NCBI GenBank assembly: GCA_964473865.1
Contig: CAYYQN010000016.1
Span: 25,763-89,762 of the forward strand
Origin: CAIMUX01 sp964473865
Lineage (GTDB): Bacteria > Eisenbacteria > RBG-16-71-46 > CAIMUX01
Direction of reading: 5' to 3'
DNA length: 64,000 nucleotides
Shown here: piece after piece, positions 8,475 through 16,508 of the stretch
Position numbering within the stretch: position 1 is the stretch's first letter
Layout of the letters: each line of letters begins with the position of its first letter
Made by a program: the position numbers and the translations under genes
The notes under the pieces: generated by a model
Told to the model about the DNA's origin: nothing
The model's input: only the letters and a program-made list of their open reading frames with translations
The model's database searches: none

Positions 8475-9842
8475 ATGCCCGTGTCTCGCATCCCCGCGCC
8501 CGAAGTTCTTCCGAGCCTCCGGCAGCACATGCTCGTTGACGGATTCGACATGGTCCTGGACCTGCAGAAGAGCCACGGTTCCTGGCTGGTCGACTCCGCC
8601 AGCGGCCGGAGTTATGTCGACTTCTTCTCGTTCTTCGCCTCGGTCCCGGTGGGCATGAACCACCCGCGCCTGACGCGTGACGAGACGATCCTGAACCTGG
8701 GCCGTCTGGCCGTGAACAAGCCGACGAACTCCGACATCTATACCGTGACCATGGCCGAGTTCGTCGACACCCTGTTCCGCGTTGCCGTGCCCTCGCACTT
8801 CAAGTACTCGTTCTTCGTGGAAGGGGGCGCGGTGGCGGTGGAAAACGCGCTCAAGACCGCCTTCGACTGGAAGGTGCGCAAGAACCTGGCCCGCGGGTAC
8901 ACCCCGGAGAAGGGATACCCCAACGGACGCGGCCACCAGGTCATCCACTTCCACGGCTGCTTCCATGGTCGTACCGGCTACACGCTTTCGATGACCGACT
9001 CGCCGGACCCGCGCAAGACCCAGTGGTTCCCGCGCTTCGACTGGCCGCGGATTACGGCGCCGGCGGCCGTCTTCCCCCTGGAAGCGGCGAACCTGGAGCG
9101 AACCGTGGCGCTCGAGACCCAGGCCCTGCGCGAGATCAACGAGTGCCTCGACCGGAGCAAGGACGACATCGCCGCCCTCATCATCGAGCCGATCCAGGGA
9201 GAAGGCGGCGACAGCCACTTCCGTCCGGAATTCCTGCAGGCGCTGCGCCGTCTCGCCGACGAGCAGGAGTTCCTGTTGATCTTCGACGAGGTGCAGACCG
9301 GCATGGGGCTCACTGGGACCTTCTGGGCCCACGAACAGCTGGGCGTGAAGCCCGATGTCATCTCGTTCGGAAAGAAGACCCAGGTTTGCGGAATCCTCGC
9401 CGGACCGCGGGTCGAGGAGAACGAACACCACGTCTTTAACACCAGCAGCCGTATCAATTCCACCTGGGGCGGGAACCTCATCGACATGGCGCGCTGCCGC
9501 CTCTATCTGGAGATCATCGAGGAGGAGAATCTGCTGGAGAACGCCAGGACGCAGGGGGCGGTCCTGCGGGGGGAATTGGACAAGCTGGCGAGGGAGATGC
9601 CGGAGCTGGTCAGCAACGTGCGCGGCCGCGGACTCATGTGCGCGTTCGACCTGCCCGCCGGGGACCACCGGTCCCAGTTCCTGCAGGCGGCGTGGGAAGC
9701 CGGGCTCATGATTCTCCCCTGCGGGACCCACTCCGTGCGCTTTCGCCCAGCCCTCAACATCGATGCCGAGACGATCGGGGAAGGAATGGCGCGGGTCCGG
9801 CGCGCGCTGCAGGCCGTCCAGCGGGTTGGCGGGCCGCTGTGA
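8475..9842 (+). CDS. lat: L-lysine 6-transaminase
   Basis: A 455-residue class III PLP aminotransferase that best fits L-lysine 6-transaminase. That enzyme moves the epsilon-amino group of lysine to 2-oxoglutarate, giving 2-aminoadipate 6-semialdehyde. FFVEGGAVAVENALKTAFDW, IIEPIQGEGGD and FDEVQTGMGLTG are family blocks. The cofactor lysine in SFGKKTQVCG falls at residue 300, as I recall for the Mycobacterium tuberculosis enzyme. The frame is open upstream, but ATG 8475 has AGGAGG 8 nt before it. Its TGA overlaps the next gene's ATG by one base. The expected next enzyme, a semialdehyde dehydrogenase, is encoded at 43064-44578. Confidence 0.9.
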   Translation: MPVSRIPAPEVLPSLRQHMLVDGFDMVLDLQKSHGSWLVDSASGRSYVDFFSFFASVPVGMNHPRLTRDETILNLGRLAVNKPTNSDIYTVTMAEFVDTLFRVAVPSHFKYSFFVEGGAVAVENALKTAFDWKVRKNLARGYTPEKGYPNGRGHQVIHFHGCFHGRTGYTLSMTDSPDPRKTQWFPRFDWPRITAPAAVFPLEAANLERTVALETQALREINECLDRSKDDIAALIIEPIQGEGGDSHFRPEFLQALRRLADEQEFLLIFDEVQTGMGLTGTFWAHEQLGVKPDVISFGKKTQVCGILAGPRVEENEHHVFNTSSRINSTWGGNLIDMARCRLYLEIIEEENLLENARTQGAVLRGELDKLAREMPELVSNVRGRGLMCAFDLPAGDHRSQFLQAAWEAGLMILPCGTHSVRFRPALNIDAETIGEGMARVRRALQAVQRVGGPL

Positions 9843-11032
9843 TGAAGAAGCTCCTGCGGCCGCTGTACCTGCGTCGGTTGGCGCAACTGGGGATCCTCGG
9901 GGCCGTGGCCTGGCTTGCGCTGGGCCATGGCCGCCGGCCCTTCGAGGCCTTCTGCCCGTTTGGCGGAGTCGAGGCCGCGTGGGGTCTGATCCGGAACCGA
10001 ACCTACAGCTGCACCACGAGCGAGATGAACACCGCCATGCTCGTCGGGGTGGCGGCCCTCGCGCTGCTCGCGGGAAAGGCGTTCTGTTCCTGGATCTGCC
10101 CCGTCGGATTTCTGGGAGAGCTGTTCTACAAGCTCGGCCGGGTGATTCCGTATCTGCGAAGCGTCGCGCTGTCGCCTCGGATTGATCGCCTGCTGCGGCT
10201 GCTCCGCTACCCCTTCACCGCTCTCATGCTGGTTCTGACCTATCGGGCGGGCGAGCTCATCCTGCGCGGGTACGACCCGTTCTACATCATCTTCTCCGGC
10301 TTCGGACACGGCACCCTGGGCCTGGTCTCCGTCATCGCGATCGGCGTCTTCGTGCTCGGCTCCACCGTGGTCCCGATGCTCTGGTGCCGGTTCCTCTGTC
10401 CCCTGGGGGCCGTCCAGGATCTGCTCGCGCGCTTCGGGTTGCTCCGGGTTCATCGCAGCGAGCCGCTTTGCACCTCCTGCGGCGCGTGCGACCGGGTCTG
10501 TCTGCAACGCCTCGCCGTGAGCACTCCGGCCACCGTCGCCGCGGTGGACTGCACGCGCTGCCTCGACTGCCTGGAGGCCTGTCCCACCGGTGCGCTCGCC
10601 GTGAAGCTCGGCCCGCCGTGGCCGGGCGGCGTACGAAGCGCGGCCCGGAAGGTCTCACGCTGGCTGGTGCCGGTGCCGGTCGCTGCGGCCATGGTCCTCG
10701 GCCTGCGGGTTTCGGAACCCCTCACCCTGCCGACCGCGGAGGCGTCCTTCTATGCAACCGCCGACCTGGCCCAGCCCGACACCTGGTCGTTCACCGTGCA
10801 GGGCGTGAAATGCACCGGCACGTCGAACTTCTTCATCCGCCGCGCGTCGGCATTCGCGGGCGTTGCCGCGATCCAGGCCTACGCCGGAACTCATCGCGTG
10901 GTCATGACCTTCGACCGGAGCCGGACCAGCCCGGAAGTGCTTCGTGACTCCATCGACGCCCCGATCAAGCACCCGCGAACGGGAGAGCCGATCCGGGTCT
11001 TTCGCGTCCTGGAGATGAAACCCGGACACTGA
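9842..11032 (+). CDS. NapH/NosR-like 4Fe-4S membrane protein with C-terminal metal-binding-like domain
   Basis: A 396-residue inner-membrane protein of the NapH/NosR/CcoG-like group, which carries electrons through Fe-S clusters at or across the membrane. Four or five hydrophobic segments lie in the first 200 residues. CSWICPVGF and CRFLCPLGA are the paired CxxxCP motifs of the group. CTSCGACDRVC and CTRCLDCLEAC are two ferredoxin-type cluster sites. After another membrane segment, the last 90 residues (VKCTGTSNFF to PIKHPRTGEPIR) look like a ferredoxin-like HMA fold with a single Cys. The start overlaps the transaminase stop, so the two are translated together. The electron acceptor and the link to lysine breakdown are unknown. 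Confidence 0.8.
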   Translation: MKKLLRPLYLRRLAQLGILGAVAWLALGHGRRPFEAFCPFGGVEAAWGLIRNRTYSCTTSEMNTAMLVGVAALALLAGKAFCSWICPVGFLGELFYKLGRVIPYLRSVALSPRIDRLLRLLRYPFTALMLVLTYRAGELILRGYDPFYIIFSGFGHGTLGLVSVIAIGVFVLGSTVVPMLWCRFLCPLGAVQDLLARFGLLRVHRSEPLCTSCGACDRVCLQRLAVSTPATVAAVDCTRCLDCLEACPTGALAVKLGPPWPGGVRSAARKVSRWLVPVPVAAAMVLGLRVSEPLTLPTAEASFYATADLAQPDTWSFTVQGVKCTGTSNFFIRRASAFAGVAAIQAYAGTHRVVMTFDRSRTSPEVLRDSIDAPIKHPRTGEPIRVFRVLEMKPGH

Positions 11033-11163
11033 TCGCCCCGGCGCGAGATCCGGCCAAGGCTCCGCCGGGGAGAACCCCTTCCCGGCCGCTTGCCGGGCTG
11101 CTAGGATGCAACGCGTCATCCGGCGAACCGGTCCGGGCCAGGGAATGGTCCGGAGGAGGGGGC

Positions 11164-12348
11164 ATGGGCTCGACGAACTCATACCAACCCATGGTGGAGA
11201 TCACCCGCAACTCCCGGCTGGAATCGCTCCATCGCGGGGCGGTGGCCGTGGTCGACGCGCGCGGCAAGCTGGTCGCGTCGCTCGGCAACCCCAAGCAGCC
11301 GATCTACCTCCGGTCGGCCGCCAAGCCGTTCCAGGCGCTGGCTCTTGTCTGCTCCGGGGCCGCTGACGCCTTCGGCGTGACCGACGAGGAGATGGCGCTC
11401 ATCTGCGGCTCCCACAGCGGAGAGGCGCGACACATCGCGCTGCTGGAAGGCCTGCTCCGTCGCACCGGACTGCGGGCCGAGCAGCTCCAATGCGGTATCC
11501 ATCCGCCTTTCGACGCCCAGGCCCGCCGCAGCCTGGTCGAGGCCGGCCTGGTGCCGACGGTGATGCACAACAACTGCTCGGGCAAGCATGCCGGCATGCT
11601 TGCCACGGCCAGGCATCTGGGCCTCACGCTCGATGACTACATCGACCCCGAGCATGGCGTGCAGACAGCGATCCGGGGAATCCTGGCGTTCCTGGCGGGC
11701 CTCGAACCGGAGGAGGTCGAGGTCGGCATCGACGGTTGCGCGGTGCCCGCCTTCTACATGCCTCTGCGCAGCTTCTCCCTGGCGATGGCCCGGCTGGCCG
11801 CCGCCGGCGAGGGAATCGACGACGTGCGGGAGGAGGACGAAGCTCTGGAGGATGCGGTCTACGACGAGGAGTACGAGGTCGATGCCACCGAGGAGGGCGG
11901 CGCCGGCCCCGCCGACGGTTCATCCGGCGGGGTAACCGACGACACCCTGCCGGTCTCCCTGCCGCGGGGGCTGGAGCGCACCTGGCGGGCCATGGTCGCG
12001 CACCCGGTGGTCCTGGGTGGGTCCCGGGGTCGGTTGGACACCGACTTGATGCGGGTGGCCGCCGCGCACGGGGTGCCCTTGGTCGCCAAGAGCGGGGCCG
12101 AGGGGGTCTATGCGGTGTCGGTTGTTCACGACGGCGAGGCCTACGGCGTCACCCTCAAAGTCGAGGACGGAGCCGAACGGGCCCGCAATTCCGCTGCGAT
12201 CGAGATCCTGCGCCAGCTTGATCTGCTCCCCGAAGAAGCCGTCGACCAGCTTTCCGGATACCACCAGCCGGTGATCCTCACCCGGCGCGAAGACGCGGTG
12301 GGCGAGGTCAACCCGGTCTTCCGGCTGAACCGCGGTTTGCCGGGTTAG
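11164..12348 (+). CDS. asparaginase, Rhizobium-type (PF06089 family)
   Basis: A 394-residue protein of the thermolabile or inducible asparaginase family, which hydrolyses L-asparagine to aspartate and ammonia and is unrelated to the E. coli type. Conserved blocks include RSAAKPFQALALV, CGSHSGEARH, NNCSGKHAGML, GIDGCAVPAF and AKSGAEGVYAV. A strongly acidic insert (DDVREEDEALEDAVYDEEYE) and a Gly/Ser stretch near residues 218-258 interrupt the usual fold and may form a loop special to this lineage. The ATG at 11164 follows a GGAGGAGGGGG sequence. The gene ends 12 bp from the convergent pyruvate kinase gene, with no room for a hairpin terminator. Confidence 0.88.
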   Translation: MGSTNSYQPMVEITRNSRLESLHRGAVAVVDARGKLVASLGNPKQPIYLRSAAKPFQALALVCSGAADAFGVTDEEMALICGSHSGEARHIALLEGLLRRTGLRAEQLQCGIHPPFDAQARRSLVEAGLVPTVMHNNCSGKHAGMLATARHLGLTLDDYIDPEHGVQTAIRGILAFLAGLEPEEVEVGIDGCAVPAFYMPLRSFSLAMARLAAAGEGIDDVREEDEALEDAVYDEEYEVDATEEGGAGPADGSSGGVTDDTLPVSLPRGLERTWRAMVAHPVVLGGSRGRLDTDLMRVAAAHGVPLVAKSGAEGVYAVSVVHDGEAYGVTLKVEDGAERARNSAAIEILRQLDLLPEEAVDQLSGYHQPVILTRREDAVGEVNPVFRLNRGLPG

Positions 12349-12360
12349 CCGGCTGCTGGG

Positions 12361-13818
12361 TCACTCCCCCACGCGCACGATCCGCAGGAGGTTCGTCGCC
12401 GCCGGCGCCGCGGTCGAGCCCGCGGTCAGGACCAGAGTGTCACCGAGTTGGACCTCACGATGCCGCCGCATGGCGTCGATCCCCCGGCGCATCATGTCAT
12501 CGACGCGCCTGGTTTCCGGCACGAGCAGACTGCGCGTGTTCCAGCACAACCCCAGAAGCCGCCGGGTCTCCTCGGAGGGGGTGAGCGCGAGCACAGGTAC
12601 GGGGGGGCGGCACCGGGAGAGCAGACGCGCGGTTCGCCCGGATCGAGTAAAGGCGCCGATGCGGCGGGCCCCGATCCGGACCGCCAGCTCGACCGCGGTT
12701 CGGGCGATGGCGTCCAGCGGGTCGTCCCCTCCAAGGCCCTCGCGCGCCGCGTCGGCGCCGATCTCCGCCGCGTTGCGGGAGAGCCAGGGGCGGTCGGCCT
12801 GGCCGGCCACCTGCGCCAGCACCTTCACCGCCTCCAGCGGGTAGCGGCCCATCGCGGTCTCGGCTGAGAGCATGACGGCATCCGTCCCGTCCAGGATGGC
12901 GTTGGCGACATCCGAGACCTCCGCGCGCGTCGGCACCGGCGACGAGACCATCGACTGGAGCATCTCGGTGGCCGTGATGCTGAAGACTCCCCGCGCGCGG
13001 GCGCGGCGCAGGATCTCCTTCTGCCAGAGCGGAACCTGCTCGAGCGAGAGCTCTACCCCGAGATCGCCCCGCGCCACCATCACGCCGTCCGCGACCTCCA
13101 GGATCCGATCGAGGTCGGCAAGAGCGGCCGGTTTCTCCAGCTTGGCGATGACCAGCGGTGGATGGGGGCCGAGGAGGCGGCGGACGCGCACGACGTCCTC
13201 GGCCGACTGCACGAACGAGATCGCCACGAAGTCGGCCTGCTGGCGCACGGCAAACACGGCGTCGACCCGGTCCTTGGGCGTGGGGACGGCCAGCGCGGAC
13301 ACCCGCCCGGGCAGGTTCACCCCCGCGTGCTCCTTGAGCGCGCCCCCTCGCGTCACCTTCGCTCGCAGCGTATCTCCGGCGCGCCCCAGGATCGTCACCG
13401 CCAGACGGCCGTCGTCAAAGAGCACCGGATCCCCGGCCCGGAGTTCGCGCGAGAGATCGGGGAGCGCCACCACGATGCGGCCGGGCGTGCTGCGCCTCGC
13501 GGCGGCGGGCCGGCGGCCGGCGAACACCAGACGCACTTCGCCGCCGCGCGGCAGCGGAATCAGGCCGCTTCCCTCGTTGGCGGCCGTCCTCGCCTTCGGA
13601 CCCTGAAGGTCCACGAGGATCCCCACCGGCTTTCCCACGCGGCCGGCGGCGGAGCGCGCGCGGGCCATCAGCGCCTCGTGGTTCGCGGGCGTGCCATGCG
13701 ACATATTGAAACGGAAGACGTCCACTCCCGCCTGGATCAGGCGCGTGAGCACCGCCTCTCCACTCGTGGCCGGACCCAGCGTAGCGACGATGCGCGTAGC
13801 CCGCGGGATCTTCTGCAT
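12361..13818 (-). CDS. pyk: pyruvate kinase
   Basis: A 485-residue pyruvate kinase, which converts phosphoenolpyruvate and ADP to pyruvate and ATP in the last step of glycolysis. The N-terminus has TRIVATLGPAT and FRFNMSHG. The active-site segment is LVIAKLEKP, followed by VMVARGDLGVEL and ATEMLQSM, with DGTDAVMLSAETAMGRYP in the usual place. The C-terminal allosteric domain is complete. The ATG at 13818 follows GGAGGAGGAG; a long upstream extension of the frame is rejected because it carries no family sequence. The gene is divergent from the EamA gene, sharing a 114-bp promoter region. Confidence 0.96.
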   Translation of the reverse strand: MQKIPRATRIVATLGPATSGEAVLTRLIQAGVDVFRFNMSHGTPANHEALMARARSAAGRVGKPVGILVDLQGPKARTAANEGSGLIPLPRGGEVRLVFAGRRPAAARRSTPGRIVVALPDLSRELRAGDPVLFDDGRLAVTILGRAGDTLRAKVTRGGALKEHAGVNLPGRVSALAVPTPKDRVDAVFAVRQQADFVAISFVQSAEDVVRVRRLLGPHPPLVIAKLEKPAALADLDRILEVADGVMVARGDLGVELSLEQVPLWQKEILRRARARGVFSITATEMLQSMVSSPVPTRAEVSDVANAILDGTDAVMLSAETAMGRYPLEAVKVLAQVAGQADRPWLSRNAAEIGADAAREGLGGDDPLDAIARTAVELAVRIGARRIGAFTRSGRTARLLSRCRPPVPVLALTPSEETRRLLGLCWNTRSLLVPETRRVDDMMRRGIDAMRRHREVQLGDTLVLTAGSTAAPAATNLLRIVRVGE

Positions 13819-13932
13819 GCTCGACTCCTCCTCCTCGGACTCAACGTGGTACGCTCCATCGTCCCGTCGGCGACCGGCGCTCAGCATACCGGCCGCCGCG
13901 TCGTCAAGCACCCTTCGACTCCGGGGAGGATC

Positions 13933-14847
13933 GTGCGGCACCGCTACGCGCTCGGCCTGCTTCTGGTATCGGTCATCTGGGGCACGACCTTTGTCGCCGT
14001 GAAGACCGCCACCCAGAGCGTCTCCCCGATCCTGTTCGTCGGGATCAGGTTCGCCCTGGCGACACTGGCCGCGATCCCGCTGGTTCGCTGGCACGACCCC
14101 GGGCTCAAGGACGCTCTGCGCGCGGGGATTCCGCTCGGGATCGTGCTCGCCGGAGCCTATGCGACGCAGACGTTCGGACTGACGATCACGACTCCGGCCC
14201 GCTCCGCCTTCGTCACCGGGCTCAACGTGAGCCTCGTGCCGGCGTGGGCTCTTCTGCTCACGGGGCACCGGATCGCTCGCCTGAGCCTGGCCGGACTCAT
14301 CCTCACCCTGCCCGGGCTCTGGCTGCTCACCTCGCCCGGCTCCGGCTCGTGGTCCCCGGGCGACAGCTGGACCGTGCTCTGCGCGATCCTCTACGCGCTC
14401 TACCTGGTCATCGTCGAGAGATCGGCCCGGAGGCACGCCGCGGGCGCCCTGCTCTTCTCCCAGTTGGCCACCACCGCCGCCCTGGCCCTTCTCGCCTCGC
14501 CGCTACTCGAGCACCCACGCCTCGAACCGAACGCCACCTTGGGCGCCGCGCTGGCGCTCACCGCGTTCGTGGCCACGACCGGCACCACCTGGCTCCAGCT
14601 CAAGTGCCAACCTCGCGTCGGCCCCACCCGGACGGCGCTCATCTTTGCCGGTGAGCCGGTGTTCGCCGCGGGCTTCTCCTACCTCTGGTTCGGGGAACAC
14701 CTGGGGATCTCGGGCTGGTCGGGCGGCCTCTTGATTCTCGCGGGGATGCTGGTCTCCGAGCTCGGTGCGGCCGGACAGGGCCGGGGCGTTCCCGTCCTCC
14801 CGCCCACCGTGCCCCCGGAGCCGCGGTCAGCCCGTCTCCGGTCCTGA
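13933..14847 (+). CDS. EamA/DMT-family transporter
   Basis: A 304-residue inner-membrane protein with about ten hydrophobic segments in two EamA repeats, the architecture of drug/metabolite exporters such as RhaT- and YdcZ-like proteins. Typical blocks are SVIWGTTFVAVK at the start, TTPARSAFVTGLNV in the first repeat and RTALIFAGEPVFAA in the second. The substrate cannot be predicted. The likely start is the GTG at 13933 after GGGGAGGA, although the spacing is short. Its last 21 bp overlap the end of the convergent polymerase gene. Confidence 0.88.
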   Translation: MRHRYALGLLLVSVIWGTTFVAVKTATQSVSPILFVGIRFALATLAAIPLVRWHDPGLKDALRAGIPLGIVLAGAYATQTFGLTITTPARSAFVTGLNVSLVPAWALLLTGHRIARLSLAGLILTLPGLWLLTSPGSGSWSPGDSWTVLCAILYALYLVIVERSARRHAAGALLFSQLATTAALALLASPLLEHPRLEPNATLGAALALTAFVATTGTTWLQLKCQPRVGPTRTALIFAGEPVFAAGFSYLWFGEHLGISGWSGGLLILAGMLVSELGAAGQGRGVPVLPPTVPPEPRSARLRS

Positions 14848-16305
14848 CCCGATTTTCTCCAGGAACCAGCGGTGGCGCGACGACTGGCGGTTCTCGGTCC
14901 GCCGCAGACAGTAGACGACCCAGGTCGACCCGTCCTCCATGCGCAGCTCATGACAATGCCGCCGCACGTACATCTCCGGGCCGGCGGCGTCGGGACGCAG
15001 GCCCTTCCAGGAGCGCACGCGGGCCGCCACCTTCCAGGTACCGCCCCTCCAGACAAACCCCCGCGGCAGACCGGGCTCCCCCCGCGCCATCGCCCCGGCG
15101 TCGAACGAGCCACCCTCGGGCCGGATTTCCTCGCTCACCAGCCGGGGGCGGCAGAGCCGGGCCCGAGTGAGCGCATCGTCGCCGAATCGCTCCGCGATCC
15201 GGTCCGCCGCTTCGGCCAGCGTCCGCCGCCGTTCGCGGCCGCGGCCTTCGAACAGGTCGGGCGACCGGTACGATTCCGGCTCGATGCCGGCCACGCCGCA
15301 GCCGATGAGGCGCACCGGCTGGCCGTTCCAGACCGCGCGAAACAGCGAGCGCACCTCCAGGTACACGCGGTCTTCATCCGCCGTCGGCGCCGCAAGGGTG
15401 TGCCGGCGCGTCAGCGTCTTGAACCCGGCATCCCGCAGCTTGAGCTGCACGGTGCGGCCACACACTCCGTCCAGGCGCATCCTGCGCGAGACCCGGATCG
15501 CCTGGGAGAGGAGCACCGATTCGAGGAATTCGGCGTCGCGGCTGTCTCGGGCGAAGGTCTCCTCGTGGCTGTACGATCGCGCTTCCGCATCGGGAATCAC
15601 TCCTCGCTCGTCTTCACCACGCGCCAGACGCGCCAGGGCCGCGCCGACCTCACCGAAGCGCCCGGCCAGCATCCGCTCGTCCGCCCGGGCGAGATCGCCG
15701 ATGGTCGTCAATCCCAGCGATTCCAGCACGACCCGCGTCTTCGGCCCGACACCCCAGAGTCGCCCCAGCGGCAGCCCAGCCAGGAACTCCCGCACGCCCT
15801 CCGGATCGACGACCACCAACCCGTCCGGCTTCTGAAGGTCGGACGCGATCTTGGCCACGAACTTCACCGGGGCCACGCCGACCGAAGCGGTCAGGCGGGT
15901 CTCCTCGCGGATGGTCCGCTTGATGGCCTCCGCCGCTGCGCGCGGCGACCCGAGGGCCCGCTCCGTTCCGGTGAGATCGAGGAACGCCTCGTCCAGCGAC
16001 AGAGGCTCGACCAGCGGCGAGAAGCGGCTGAATATCCTGCGGATGTGCTCCGACTCCTCGCGGTACTTGGCGAAGTTCGGGGGCAGACGCACCAGGTCCG
16101 CACACAGGCGCTCCGCCCGCGCCATCGACATCGCGGAGTGGATGCCATACCGCCTCGCCTCGTAGGAAGCCGCGCTGACCACTCCGCGCCCGGAAGCGGC
16201 CCCTCCGACCACGACCGGCTTGCCCGACAGCCAGGGTGCGTCCCGAATCTCGACCGATGCATAGAAGGCGTCCATGTCGACGTGCATGAAGACCCGCTCG
16301 TCCAT
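14827..16305 (-). CDS. dinB: DNA polymerase IV (Y family) with extra C-terminal domain
   Basis: A 492-residue Y-family translesion polymerase. HVDMDAFYASVE at residues 8-19 and SLDEAF (Asp105, Glu106) hold the three metal-binding carboxylates. YEARRYGIHSAMSM, ASVGVAPVKFVAKIAS and LWGVGPKT mark the finger, palm and helix-hairpin parts. The little-finger domain runs to about residue 360. The final 100 residues go beyond normal DinB length (about 350) and contain FVWRGGTWKVAARVRSW and TWVVYCLRRT. This looks like the small WxV-type domain found fused to or next to some actinobacterial DinB/ImuB proteins. GGAGG precedes the ATG. No LexA box was recognised upstream. Confidence 0.93.
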   Translation of the reverse strand: MDERVFMHVDMDAFYASVEIRDAPWLSGKPVVVGGAASGRGVVSAASYEARRYGIHSAMSMARAERLCADLVRLPPNFAKYREESEHIRRIFSRFSPLVEPLSLDEAFLDLTGTERALGSPRAAAEAIKRTIREETRLTASVGVAPVKFVAKIASDLQKPDGLVVVDPEGVREFLAGLPLGRLWGVGPKTRVVLESLGLTTIGDLARADERMLAGRFGEVGAALARLARGEDERGVIPDAEARSYSHEETFARDSRDAEFLESVLLSQAIRVSRRMRLDGVCGRTVQLKLRDAGFKTLTRRHTLAAPTADEDRVYLEVRSLFRAVWNGQPVRLIGCGVAGIEPESYRSPDLFEGRGRERRRTLAEAADRIAERFGDDALTRARLCRPRLVSEEIRPEGGSFDAGAMARGEPGLPRGFVWRGGTWKVAARVRSWKGLRPDAAGPEMYVRRHCHELRMEDGSTWVVYCLRRTENRQSSRHRWFLEKIGSGPETG

Positions 16306-16419
16306 GACGGTCCTCCATTCCGGTTGCGATCCTGCCCCGCGAGGATAGCAGGCTCCTTCCGGCCGGTCAGCCGGGCGGCGCGGGGCCGGGGTCGAGCGGC
16401 GATCGGAGCCGAAATGAGG

Positions 16420-16444
16420 CCGATCGGTGCTTGGGTCCGATCGG
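16420..16444 (+). promoter_or_regulatory. two copies of an 8-bp palindrome
   Basis: CCGATCGG occurs at 16420-16427 and again at 16437-16444. Each copy is a perfect palindrome and their centres are 17 bp apart. The pair sits 65 bp upstream of the barrel-protein start, in the gap between divergent genes. It could be an operator or could fold as one 8-bp hairpin. Confidence 0.3.
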
Positions 16445-16508
16445 GGAGCGCCGTATCCTCAGGGGGACATCGCCGGGGTGGCGAACCGGTTCACCTGGGG
16501 AGGAGAGC

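Noticed and set aside
13162..13932. An N-terminal extension of the EamA transporter opposite pyruvate kinase
   Set aside because: The extension is charged shadow sequence of pyruvate kinase, and the first membrane segment begins just after the GTG at 13933.
16306..16508. A LexA/SOS box controlling DNA polymerase IV
   Set aside because: No CTGT-N8-ACAG or GAAC-N4-GTTC-like site is present in the divergent promoter region.
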